The notes under the pieces: generated by a model
Told to the model about the DNA's origin: nothing
The model's database searches: none
The model's input: only the letters and a program-made list of their open reading frames with translations
Origin: Kribbella flavida DSM 17836
Lineage (GTDB): Bacteria; Actinomycetota; Actinomycetes; Propionibacteriales; Kribbellaceae
DNA length: 64,000 nucleotides
NCBI RefSeq assembly: GCF_000024345.1
Contig: NC_013729.1
Location: forward strand, 806,001 to 870,000
Direction of reading: 5' to 3'
Made by a program: the position numbers and the translations under genes
In this document: positions 35,391 through 42,355 of the stretch, one piece after another
Numbering within the stretch: position 1 is the first letter of the stretch
How the letters are laid out: each line of letters starts with the position of its first letter

Positions 35391-36398
35391 TCAGCGGCCG
35401 GTGGTGGACTCGCGCACGTGCAGCGCGTACTCCGCGACGATCTCGCGGTGGTCGGCGTCGTCGCCGTTCATCCGGCCGACCAGGATGTCCACCGCGGTGG
35501 CGGCGATCTGAGCCCGGCCGGGGTCGACCGTGGTCAAGCTGGGCATGCTGTAGCGCGCCTCGTCGATGTCGTCGAAGCCGGCCACCGCCACGTCGTCCGG
35601 GACCCGGATGCCGCGCTCGGCCAGCACCCGGAGGGCGCCGAGGGCCAGCGTGTCGTTGAGAGCGAGCACGGCGTCGAACTCCACGCCCGTCGCGAGCAGG
35701 GACTGCATCGCCTCCGCGCCGGTCGAGCGGTGCCACGGTTCGGCCGGGATCGCGAGCGCGCTCAGCGGCTCGATACCGGCGTCGGTCAGCGCGGCGGCGT
35801 ACGCGTCGTACCGGATGGCGGCGGTGCCGACCTTCTCGCCGGGGTGCGTGCCGAGCACGGCGATCCGCCGGCGGCCCAGGTCGAGCAGGTGCTCGGTGGC
35901 GGCGCGGGTGCCGGTGACGTTGTCGATCATCACGTGGTCGACCGGGCCGTGGAAGATGCGCTCGCCGAGCAGCACCGTCGGGGTGGATGTGCGCAGGTGC
36001 TCCGCGTCGTCCGGGCCGAGAGCCAGCGGGCTGAAGAGCAGGCCGTCGACCAGATGGCCGCGGGGACGGGCCAGAGCTGCCAGTTCGCGATCGCGCACAG
36101 CGCCGGTCTGCTCGATCATCACGGTCAGTCCGTGCTGCTCGGCGGCGGTGATCACCGCGTCGGCCAGCTCTGCGAAGTACGGCAGGCTCAGCTCCGGCAC
36201 GGCCAGGCCGATGATGCCGGTGCGGCCGGACTTCAGGTTCCGGGCCGAGATGTTCATCTGGTAGCCGAGGGCCTCGATCGCGTCGAGCACCCGGCGGCGG
36301 GTGTCCTCGCGGATGAACGGGTAGCCGTTCATCACGTTCGAAACCGTCTTCGGGGACACGCCGGCGTGCCGCGCGACGTCACGCATGGTCACGGCCAC
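35391..36398 (-). CDS. LacI family transcriptional regulator
   Basis: A 335-residue repressor. The N-terminal helix-turn-helix reads MRDVARHAGVSPKTVSNVMNG, followed by the hinge helix (ALGYQMNISARNLKSGRTG) and a periplasmic-binding-protein-like effector domain ending in ESTTGR. Start GTG 36398 has GGAGGG upstream; ATG 36386, four codons in, is an alternative. It is encoded upstream of, and on the same strand as, the sugar ABC and GH51 genes and most likely represses them until an arabinoside binds. The palindrome at 35322-35337 is the likely site. Confidence 0.92.
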   Translation of the reverse strand: MAVTMRDVARHAGVSPKTVSNVMNGYPFIREDTRRRVLDAIEALGYQMNISARNLKSGRTGIIGLAVPELSLPYFAELADAVITAAEQHGLTVMIEQTGAVRDRELAALARPRGHLVDGLLFSPLALGPDDAEHLRTSTPTVLLGERIFHGPVDHVMIDNVTGTRAATEHLLDLGRRRIAVLGTHPGEKVGTAAIRYDAYAAALTDAGIEPLSALAIPAEPWHRSTGAEAMQSLLATGVEFDAVLALNDTLALGALRVLAERGIRVPDDVAVAGFDDIDEARYSMPSLTTVDPGRAQIAATAVDILVGRMNGDDADHREIVAEYALHVRESTTGR

Positions 36399-36504
36399 GG
36401 TGACCCCCTCCGGCTCGGCGATAGCTGTCCGAACACGGTAGTCCACTGCCCCGGCTCGGCGGACGGGCCGTCCTCCGGCCGGGGCAGCGGTCAGGCCGAA
36501 GTGC

Positions 36505-36696
36505 TCAGACCGGTGGTTGCTCGCCGGGGCGGCGTGGCGGGTTGGGCTGCGGGCCGGGCGACGGTCCGCCCGGGCGGTCGGCGCCGTCGAGGCGGCCGTC
36601 GGTCACCTCGAGGCCCTCGTCCTCAAGGGTCTCCTCGTTCTCCACCTCGTCGCCCGGGTCCCCGGGCTGCGGCAGGCCTGGTCTGTCGAAACTCAT
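36505..36696 (-). CDS. Small acidic proline-rich protein, unknown function
   Basis: A 63-residue protein with a clear binding site (GGAGG, 6 bases before ATG 36696). The chain is acidic in its first half (DPGDEVENEETLEDEGLE) and Pro/Gly-rich in its second half, with no helix or membrane segment; it is probably disordered. No family is recognised. Translation is supported by the binding site and its position in a co-directional pair with the Myb-like gene. Confidence 0.6.
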   Translation of the reverse strand: MSFDRPGLPQPGDPGDEVENEETLEDEGLEVTDGRLDGADRPGGPSPGPQPNPPRRPGEQPPV

Positions 36697-36748
36697 CGCT
36701 GTCCTCCGGCTCGTTGGGTGGCGATCCAGTTCGGCGTGCCGCCGGCCG

Positions 36749-36952
36749 TCAGGAACCGTACGGCGGCCGGTAGCGCGGTGTCAGCCTGATCCCCGACTGC
36801 GTCGCCTGGTGCACCACGGCCTTTTCCGGGCGTCCCAGGCGCATGCCGATCACACAGGGCGGGATGTTCTCAGCGGCCAGTTCCTCCAGTTCAGCCAGGT
36901 CCTGGTCGGTCCAGGGCTCACCGGCGTTCCGGATGGATTGCGGCAGTGCCAT
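36749..36952 (-). CDS. Small protein with Myb/SANT-like helix-turn-helix
   Basis: A 67-residue protein whose centre (EPWTDQDLAELEELAAENIP..., then IGMRLGRPEKAVVHQATQSGI) follows the Myb/SANT-like pattern: a W-T-x-x-D-x-x-L helix, a short helix, then L-G-R-x-x-x-A-V. Such small domains bind DNA in bacteria and phages. ATG 36952 has GAGGAG 11 bases upstream; a GTG three codons earlier is too close to that site. Its targets are unknown. Confidence 0.7.
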   Translation of the reverse strand: MALPQSIRNAGEPWTDQDLAELEELAAENIPPCVIGMRLGRPEKAVVHQATQSGIRLTPRYRPPYGS

Positions 36953-37074
36953 CGATCTCACATCTCCTCAGGGTCTGCACCTGTCCGGTGCCCCCGATGC
37001 CACCGCGGTAAAAGTCCTCCGTCGAAAACTGTTCAGTAGGCATCAAGTGTCCGCGGCAGATCAGTGGGTGTGAA

Positions 37075-37085
37075 CCAACGATTGG
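37075..37085. promoter_or_regulatory. Short palindrome ahead of the MarR-type gene
   Basis: CCAACGATTGG (CCAA, three bases, TTGG) lies 20 bases before the MarR start, overlapping the expected promoter. MarR proteins often bind such short dyads near their own promoters. The match is short, so chance is possible. Confidence 0.4.
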
Positions 37086-37105
37086 ATCGAACCTAGACTG
37101 CCGGT

Positions 37106-37558
37106 ATGGACGCGCTGCTGGGGATGACCACGTTCGTGCTGCACAAGGTCGGTGTGGCCGGGCGGCGCGAGATCGCGCAGCGTCTCGCGGTGCGGCCCGG
37201 GGTGACGCTGTGGCAGTTCGCCGCCCTGGCCGAGCTGGCGGACCAGGGCCCGGCCGCGCAGCGTGAGCTGGCCGGTGGACTCGGGCTGGATCCCAGCGAC
37301 ATGGTCCGGTTGATGGACGAACTGCTGGCCGCCGGCTTCGTCTCCCGCGAGCGTGACCCGCAGGACCGCCGTCGCTACCGGATCACGCTCACCCCGCTCG
37401 GCCGGCGAACGTTCACCACCGCGCGAGGCGTCGTGCGCAAGGTCGAGCAGTCGACCCTTGCCCCGCTGACCGTGGCCGAGCGGGCCCAGTTGCACCGCCT
37501 GGCGGGCAAGGTGCACGCAGGGCTCGGTCGCGCGGGAGCCCGGCCGGCGCGAGCCTGA
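37106..37558 (+). CDS. MarR family transcriptional regulator
   Basis: A 150-residue winged-helix regulator. The recognition region reads QRELAGGLGLDPSDMVRLMDELLAAG, and the wing SRERDPQDRRRYRITLTPLGR is the strongest MarR signature (D-x-R-D-x-R). MarR dimers usually repress nearby efflux or redox genes and release DNA on binding a phenolic or oxidant. No obvious partner gene is next to it: the aldo/keto reductase downstream is convergent and has its own TetR. Target unknown; autoregulation is possible through the upstream palindrome. Confidence 0.9.
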   Translation: MDALLGMTTFVLHKVGVAGRREIAQRLAVRPGVTLWQFAALAELADQGPAAQRELAGGLGLDPSDMVRLMDELLAAGFVSRERDPQDRRRYRITLTPLGRRTFTTARGVVRKVEQSTLAPLTVAERAQLHRLAGKVHAGLGRAGARPARA

Positions 37559-37560
37559 GC

Positions 37561-37600
37561 TCGCCGCCGACGACCCGCGGTCGCCGCCGACGACCCGCGG
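37561..37600. repeat. Two 20-bp perfect direct repeats between convergent genes
   Basis: TCGCCGCCGACGACCCGCGG occurs twice in a row, followed by a partial third copy (TCGCCG). It lies between the MarR stop and the aldo/keto reductase stop. It is a simple tandem duplication with no clear hairpin. Confidence 0.8.
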
Positions 37601-37612
37601 TCGCCGGTGCCG

Positions 37613-38632
37613 TCAGCGACGCCGCAGCGCCGGGTCGAGCAGGGCGGGTGGGGTGTCGAACTTCTCGCCGGCGGCCAGGTCGACGCCCGGAGCGACGATC
37701 CCGTCGATGGCGTCGAGCACGTCGGCGGACAGCACGGTGTCCGCGGCGGCGAGCTGGGAGTGCAGGTGGTCGAGGGTGCGCGGCCCGATGATCGCGCTGG
37801 TCACGCCGGGGTGCGCGGTCACGAACCCGAGCGCCAGCTGGATCATCGTCAGGCCCGCTTCGTCGGCCACCGCGGCCAACTGCTCCACGGCCTCGAGCCT
37901 GGCCTGGTTGATGGGCAGGCTGAGGTCGAAGCGTTGCGGCATGAAGGTCGAGCGGCTGGTGGCGATCTCGCGGCCCGCGCGGATCGCGCCCGACAGCCAG
38001 CCGGAGGCGAGCGGGCTCCACGCCAGCACCCCGAGCCCGTACTGCTCGGTCACGGGCAGCACGTGCGCCTCGATGCCGCGCTGCAGGATCGAGTAGCTGG
38101 GCTGCTCGGTGACGTACCGGCCGAGGCGGTTCTCCCGGGCGGCCCACTCGGCCTGCACGATCCGGTACGCCGGGAACGTCGACGAGCCGAAGTAGCGGAT
38201 TTTTCCGGCGCGCTGCAGATCGGTCAGCGCCGACAGCGTCTCCTCGTCGCTGGTGGCCGGGTCCCAGCGGTGGATCTGGTAGAGATCGACGTGGTCGACG
38301 CCCAGCCGGCGCAGGCTGTTCTCCAGCGCGGTGACCAGCCAGCGGCGGGAGCTGCCCTGGTGGTCGCGCTGGTCGCTCATCGGCATGCCGGCCTTGGTGG
38401 CGAGCACGAGGTCGTCGCGACGCCCGGCGATGGCCTTGCCGAGCAGCTCCTCCGACTCGCCCCGGCCGTACATGTCGGCGGTGTCGATGAGGTTGATTCC
38501 GCTTGCCAGGGCGGCGTCCACGATCGCGGTCACCTCGTCCGGGGTGGTGCGGCCGATGCTGCCGAAGTTCATCGCGCCGAGCGCCAGCGTGCTGACCTGT
38601 ACGCCGGTCCGGCCCAAAGTGCGGTACTGCAT
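37613..38632 (-). CDS. Aldo/keto reductase (TetR-linked)
   Basis: A 339-residue NADPH-dependent oxidoreductase of the YajO/YghZ-like AKR group. The catalytic set is Asp50, Tyr55, Lys80 and His121, in NLIDTADMYGRGESEE, LATKAG and YQIHRWD. The C-terminal cofactor segment SAIIGPRTLDHLHSQLAA is typical. The substrate is probably a xenobiotic or sugar aldehyde; it cannot be read from sequence. ATG 38632 has GGAGG 8 bases upstream. It is divergent from a TetR gene with twin operators between them, so it is likely that TetR's regulatory target. Confidence 0.92.
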   Translation of the reverse strand: MQYRTLGRTGVQVSTLALGAMNFGSIGRTTPDEVTAIVDAALASGINLIDTADMYGRGESEELLGKAIAGRRDDLVLATKAGMPMSDQRDHQGSSRRWLVTALENSLRRLGVDHVDLYQIHRWDPATSDEETLSALTDLQRAGKIRYFGSSTFPAYRIVQAEWAARENRLGRYVTEQPSYSILQRGIEAHVLPVTEQYGLGVLAWSPLASGWLSGAIRAGREIATSRSTFMPQRFDLSLPINQARLEAVEQLAAVADEAGLTMIQLALGFVTAHPGVTSAIIGPRTLDHLHSQLAAADTVLSADVLDAIDGIVAPGVDLAAGEKFDTPPALLDPALRRR

Positions 38633-38694
38633 GAGTGTTTCCTCCAGGGGGTGTCGCGGGCTGGCTCGCGCTGATCTGGCATCCTGAACAGAAG

Positions 38695-38709
38695 CGGAGC
38701 GTTGTTCCG
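38695..38709. promoter_or_regulatory. TetR operator candidate, copy 1
   Basis: CGGAGCGTTGTTCCG is a near-perfect dyad (CGGAxC, three bases, GTTCCG) that shares 14 of 15 bases with a second copy 27 bases away. It lies between the divergent aldo/keto reductase and TetR genes. Confidence 0.7.
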
Positions 38710-38721
38710 CTAACAACCATA

Positions 38722-38736
38722 CGGAACGTTGTTCCG
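38722..38736. promoter_or_regulatory. TetR operator candidate, copy 2
   Basis: CGGAACGTTGTTCCG is a perfect dyad (CGGAAC and GTTCCG around GTT). It lies 35 bases before the preferred TetR start and overlaps a longer alternative start, consistent with autorepression. Confidence 0.75.
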
Positions 38737-38770
38737 TTTGCCAACCGTGACCTGGAAGGAGTGGGGTGCA

Positions 38771-39355
38771 GTGGTGCAGCCCGACGCGGGATCAGGTGCG
38801 CCGGCGCCGCGGAAGCGGGCCGACGCCCGGCGCAACGAGCAGACCCTGCTCGAGGCGGCCGCCGCCGCGTTCGTCCGGTCGGGCGTCGACGTGCCGGTGC
38901 GGGACATCGCCGCGCAGGCGGGCGTCGGCGTCGGCACGATCTACCGGCACTTCCCGACCCGGGCCGACCTGATCGTCGCGGTCTACCGGCACCAGGTCGA
39001 GGCCTGCGCCGAGGCCGGTCCGACGCTGCTGGCGAGCAGCCCCACGCCGTACGCCGCGCTGGCGGCCTGGATCGACCTGTTCGTCGACTTCCTGGTCACC
39101 AAGCACGGCCTGGCCGAGGCGTTGCGGTCCGACGCCGCCGCCTTCCAGACCCTGCACACCTACTTCCTCGACCGCTTGGTTCCGGTCTGCACCGAGCTGC
39201 TCGACGCCGCGGCGGACGAGATCAGGACCGACCTGGCGGCGTACGAGCTGCTGCGTGGCGTCGGGAATCTCTGCATCGGAGCGGGCAACGACTCCCGCTA
39301 CGACGCGCGCCGCCTGGTCGGCGTACTCGTCGCGGGGCTGCGTCGCGAGCAGTGA
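38771..39355 (+). CDS. TetR family transcriptional regulator
   Basis: A 194-residue regulator. The helix-turn-helix reads VPVRDIAAQAGVGVGTIYRHFPTRADLI, the standard TetR signature, and the C-terminal ligand domain contains SETR_C-like LAEALRSDAAAFQTLHTYF. GTG 38771 is chosen because AAGGAG lies 9 bases upstream and the operator would otherwise fall inside the coding region. It is divergent from the aldo/keto reductase and flanked by twin dyads, so it probably represses both itself and that gene in the absence of an inducer. Confidence 0.92.
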   Translation: MVQPDAGSGAPAPRKRADARRNEQTLLEAAAAAFVRSGVDVPVRDIAAQAGVGVGTIYRHFPTRADLIVAVYRHQVEACAEAGPTLLASSPTPYAALAAWIDLFVDFLVTKHGLAEALRSDAAAFQTLHTYFLDRLVPVCTELLDAAADEIRTDLAAYELLRGVGNLCIGAGNDSRYDARRLVGVLVAGLRREQ

Positions 39356-39368
39356 TGCTCCGGCCTGC

Positions 39369-39410
39369 CTCGCGCGGCCCGCACGGCCGAGGACGTGCGG
39401 GCCGCGCGAG
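39369..39410. terminator. Hairpin terminator between TetR and second aldo/keto reductase
   Basis: Perfect 17-bp arms (39369-39385, CTCGCGCGGCCCGCACG, and 39394-39410) with an 8-base loop lie between two convergent stop codons (39355 and 39425). Confidence 0.8.
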
Positions 39411-39424
39411 CCACAGCGGGGAAA

Positions 39425-40474
39425 TCAGCCGGCCGCGCGGTCCTCGAGCGGACGGCGACGCCTGGCCGGGTCGGTGAGCGAGACGGGCCGCCAGGCGCCG
39501 TCGGGCGGGTACAGGTCGGTGCCGGGCGGCACGATCTCGTCGATCCGGTCCAGGATCTCGTCGTCGAGCACGAGGTCGAGGCCCTTGAGCGTGCCCTCCA
39601 GGTGCTCCATCGTCCGCGGGCCGGTGATCACCGAGGTGACGGCCGGGTGCGCCACGACGAAGGCCAGCGCGAGCTCCGGCAACGTCCGGCCGATGCTCTC
39701 GGCCAGCTCGGTCAGCTGCTCCAGCGCGTCGAACTTGGCCGCGTTGCCCGGGATCGACGGGTCGAAGCGGAACGGGGTGAGCGCCGCCCGGCCGGTGGTC
39801 AGGTCGACCGGCTGGTCCTTGCGGATCTTGCCGGACAGGAAGCCGGACGCCAGCGGGCTCCAGGTCAGCACGCCCATGTTCAGCCGCTGGGCGGTCGGCA
39901 GCAGGGACCGCTCGATCCCGCGCGCGACCAGCGAGTACGGCGGCTGCTCGGTGCGGAACTTGCCGTAGCCGCGGCGCTCGGCGACGTGGTACGCCTCGAC
40001 GATGTCCTCGGCCGGGAACGTCGAGCAGCCGAACGCGCGGATCTTGCCCTGGCCGACCAGGTCGGTCAGCACCGACAGCGTCTCCTCGATGTCGGTGCAG
40101 TGGTCCGGCCGGTGCACCTGGTAGAGGTCGATCCAGTCGGTGCCGAGCCGGCGCAGGCTGTTGTCCACCTCCATCGTGATCCAGCGGCGCGAGTTGCCGC
40201 CGCGGTTGCGGCCCTCGCCCATCGGGAAGTGCACCTTGGTGGCCAGCACGACGTCGTCGCGCCGGCCCTGCAGCGCCTTGCCGACGATCTCCTCCGACTC
40301 GCCGGCGGAGTACATGTCGGCGGTGTCGACGAAGTTGACGCCGCTGTCGAGCGCGGCGTGAATGATCCGGATGCTGTCGGCGTGGTCGGGGTTGCCGACG
40401 GCACCGAACATCATCGTGCCGAGGCAGTGCACGCTGACCTCGATACCGGTCGCGCCGAGAGTGCGGTAACGCAT
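39425..40474 (-). CDS. Aldo/keto reductase (MerR-linked)
   Basis: A 349-residue AKR, clearly related to the one at 37613. It shares Asp50, Tyr55, Lys80 and His121 (NFVDTADMYSAGESEE, LATKVHFPMGEGRNRGGNSRRW, YQVHRPD). Its C-terminal tail (PPDGAWRPVSLTDPARRRRP) differs from that of the paralogue. ATG 40474 has GAGGAG 8 bases upstream. The promoter carries the 19-base spacer of MerR-activated genes and the MerR gene lies just upstream on the same strand, so expression probably responds to the ligand or stress that MerR senses. Confidence 0.92.
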   Translation of the reverse strand: MRYRTLGATGIEVSVHCLGTMMFGAVGNPDHADSIRIIHAALDSGVNFVDTADMYSAGESEEIVGKALQGRRDDVVLATKVHFPMGEGRNRGGNSRRWITMEVDNSLRRLGTDWIDLYQVHRPDHCTDIEETLSVLTDLVGQGKIRAFGCSTFPAEDIVEAYHVAERRGYGKFRTEQPPYSLVARGIERSLLPTAQRLNMGVLTWSPLASGFLSGKIRKDQPVDLTTGRAALTPFRFDPSIPGNAAKFDALEQLTELAESIGRTLPELALAFVVAHPAVTSVITGPRTMEHLEGTLKGLDLVLDDEILDRIDEIVPPGTDLYPPDGAWRPVSLTDPARRRRPLEDRAAG

Positions 40475-40505
40475 GGACGAGCTCCTCAGGTTCGTAGGTG
40501 CCCCG

Positions 40506-40536
40506 AACCTAGGAGCTAGAGCAGGCTCTAGGTCAA
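40506..40536 (-). promoter_or_regulatory. MerR-type promoter with 19-bp spacer and internal dyad
   Basis: Read on the minus strand, TTGACC (-35, 40536-40531) and TAGGTT (-10, 40511-40506) are exactly 19 bases apart. The dyad CTAGAGC/GCTCTAG (40516-40531) fills most of the spacer. The long spacer with a dyad between the boxes is the mark of MerR-family promoters, which become active when the regulator twists the DNA. The aldo/keto reductase starts 32 bases downstream. Confidence 0.85.
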
Positions 40537-40562
40537 CCCCCGGGCGGCGCTGCGGCCGCCGG

Positions 40563-41000
40563 TCACTGGCCGGCGGCGAGCGGGGACTCGTCGGCCGGGG
40601 TGGGAACGGTCCAGAGGCACTCGGCGGTGCCCTGGTCGAGGTGCCGCTGGTAGATCTCGACCTTGTGGGTGATCACCGCCAGGCAGGCGTTGAGCGCGTC
40701 CAGCTGGTGCCGGACATGTTCCTGGTGGCTCTGCAGCAGCGCGAGCCGGTCGGCCTCGTTGCCGGGGCCCTGGCGGACCAGCTCGGTGTAGCGGCGGATG
40801 GTGTCGAGCGGCATCCCGGACGAGCGGAACCGGATGCACATCTCCAGCCAGTCGACGTCGTCCTCGCTGTAGATCCGTCGCCCGTTCGACTCGCGCCGGA
40901 CCGGCTCGGGCAGGATGCCCTCGCGCTCGTAGAAGCGCAGCGCGTGCACGCTCATCCCGGTCCGCTCCGCCACCTGCCCGATGCTCAGCCCGTCGTTCAT
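40563..41000 (-). CDS. MerR family transcriptional regulator
   Basis: A 145-residue regulator. It starts with SIGQVAERTGMSVHALRFYEREGIL, the canonical MerR DNA-binding helix and wing, continues through R-R-E-S-N-G-R-R-I-Y-S-E-D-D-V-D-W-L, and ends in a dimerisation coiled coil (LLQSHQEHVRHQLDALNACLAVI). No metal-binding cysteine cluster is present: the only cysteines are isolated ones (MCIRF, NACLAV, AECLW). The inducer is therefore probably organic or redox. It likely activates the downstream aldo/keto reductase through the 19-bp-spacer promoter. Confidence 0.92.
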   Translation of the reverse strand: MNDGLSIGQVAERTGMSVHALRFYEREGILPEPVRRESNGRRIYSEDDVDWLEMCIRFRSSGMPLDTIRRYTELVRQGPGNEADRLALLQSHQEHVRHQLDALNACLAVITHKVEIYQRHLDQGTAECLWTVPTPADESPLAAGQ

Positions 41001-41077
41001 CCCGTCACAGTAACCCCCGACCGTGCGACCGGACCCGTGATGTGCGGGCGACTGTTGCTCGGCAGAAGACCCCGGCA

Positions 41078-42049
41078 TCACCGCGCGGTACGGGCGCGGG
41101 CGGTCTCCAGGAGGTTGTGCACGAGCTCGGGATAGGACATCCCGGCCGCTGCCCACATCCGCGGGAACTGCGAGGCGGGGGTGAAGCCGGGGAAGGTGTT
41201 GACCTCGTTGACCACCGGCTGCCCGTCGGCCGGGACGAAGAAGTCCACCCGGGCCAGGCCGGCGCAGCCGAGCGTCTGGAACACCTCGACCGCCGTCCGC
41301 CGCAGCGACGCCGCAAGCGCGGGATCCAGCGGTGCCGGTACGACGAACCGGGTGCCCGCGCCGGCGTACTTGGCGGTGGTGTCGAAGAACGGCCGGGCCG
41401 GGTCGCTGTGGATCTCGAGCGCGGGACCGGCCTCGATCCGGCCGTCGGGGAACTCCATCACGGCCAGGTCGATCTCCCGGCCGCGTATCTCCTGCTCGAC
41501 CAGGACCTGGCTGTCCAGCCCGGCCGCGTCCGCGACGGCCCGGCCGAGCTCGGCCGAGTCCGTCACCCGGGTGACGCCGAAGCTGGATCCACCGTTGCCC
41601 GGCTTCACGAAGACCGGCAGGTCGATGCTTGCTTCCTTCAACCGCTGCAGCACGGATTCCGGGTCGGCGAGGTCGGCGCCGCGCAGCGTGATGCCGGGGG
41701 CCACCGGCAGGCCGTGGGCGCGCAGGACCGCTTTGGTCAGGTGCTTGTCGAGGCCGACCGCGCTCGCCGCCACGCCGCTGCCGACGTACGGGACGCCGAG
41801 CTGCTGGAGGAATCCCTGGATGACGCCGTCCTCGCCGCCTTGGCCGTGCAGGGCCGGCACCACGACGTCGCAGAACTGGAGCAGCTCGATCGCCTCGTGC
41901 TGACCGTCCCGCCACGTGCCGTCCGGCTCGATCACCAGGCACAGCACGGTGTGGCCGAGCTCGGCGGCGGCGCGGGCGATGCCCTGACCGCTGGCCAGCG
42001 AGACGTCGTGCTCGGGACTCGCGCCGCCGCTGATCACCGCGACCTTCAC
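41078..42049 (-). CDS. ddl: D-alanine--D-alanine ligase
   Basis: Ddl joins two D-alanines for peptidoglycan precursor synthesis, using ATP. The 323-residue product has the N-terminal VISGGASPEHDVSLASG motif, LHGQGGEDGVIQGFLQQLGVPYVGSGVAASAVGLDK, the ATP-grasp core (VFVKPGNGGSSFGVTRV) and the Mg-binding end DFFVPADGQPVVNEVNTFPGFT. The G-E-D-G-x-I-Q-G form and absence of van neighbours argue for true Ddl rather than a D-Ala-D-Lac ligase. It may be a second copy, as it lies away from other wall genes. GTG 42049 overlaps a short upstream ORF stop by four bases. Confidence 0.92.
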   Translation of the reverse strand: MKVAVISGGASPEHDVSLASGQGIARAAAELGHTVLCLVIEPDGTWRDGQHEAIELLQFCDVVVPALHGQGGEDGVIQGFLQQLGVPYVGSGVAASAVGLDKHLTKAVLRAHGLPVAPGITLRGADLADPESVLQRLKEASIDLPVFVKPGNGGSSFGVTRVTDSAELGRAVADAAGLDSQVLVEQEIRGREIDLAVMEFPDGRIEAGPALEIHSDPARPFFDTTAKYAGAGTRFVVPAPLDPALAASLRRTAVEVFQTLGCAGLARVDFFVPADGQPVVNEVNTFPGFTPASQFPRMWAAAGMSYPELVHNLLETARARTAR

Positions 42050-42165
42050 CGGACTGCGTCCGGATGGCGACGCGGCACTCGCGAGCCGAGGCCGCGGACC
42101 TCTGCCGCGCCGAGCGCCTCGGTCAGTCCGAGACAGCCGCGGACCGGACTCTGCACCAGGTTCAT
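42046..42165 (-). CDS. Possible 39-residue peptide upstream of ddl
   Basis: A short frame from ATG 42165 ends in a TGA that overlaps the ddl GTG (GTGA). Codon third positions are GC-rich like neighbouring genes, and the product begins MNLVQSPVRGCLG. There is no ribosome binding site. It could be a coupled leader or chance; no family is recognised. Confidence 0.3.
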   Translation of the reverse strand: MNLVQSPVRGCLGLTEALGAAEVRGLGSRVPRRHPDAVR

Positions 42166-42182
42166 GCCGGTTATTGTTGTTT

Positions 42183-42226
42183 CCGGCAACCACTCGCCAC
42201 ATCGGTTCGCGGAGTGATGTTGCCGG
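42183..42226. other. Imperfect inverted repeat in the 306-base gap between ROK gene and ddl
   Basis: The gap 42050-42355 contains a stem of CCGGCAAC plus CACTC against GAGTG plus GTTGCCGG, with a two-base bulge and a 16-base loop. It may end transcription from the ROK gene or act in ddl control. Apart from this and the short ORF, I see nothing in the gap. Confidence 0.45.
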
Positions 42227-42355
42227 CCGCCGGCGTACGACCCAGGTAGCACGCGGTCTCGGGTCCGGCCATCCCAAAGGACCACCCGCTCGCCCGGCGG
42301 ACCCCGCGTCAACCTCCGTTCGTCCGACCTTCACCGCCGTGGTCGAGTGTCGCGG

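Noticed and set aside
41078..42049. Van-type D-Ala-D-Lac ligase
   Set aside because: The motif is G-E-D-G-x-I-Q-G rather than the G-K-S-G-S-I-Q-G of VanA-type ligases, and no vanH, vanX or vanRS genes are near.
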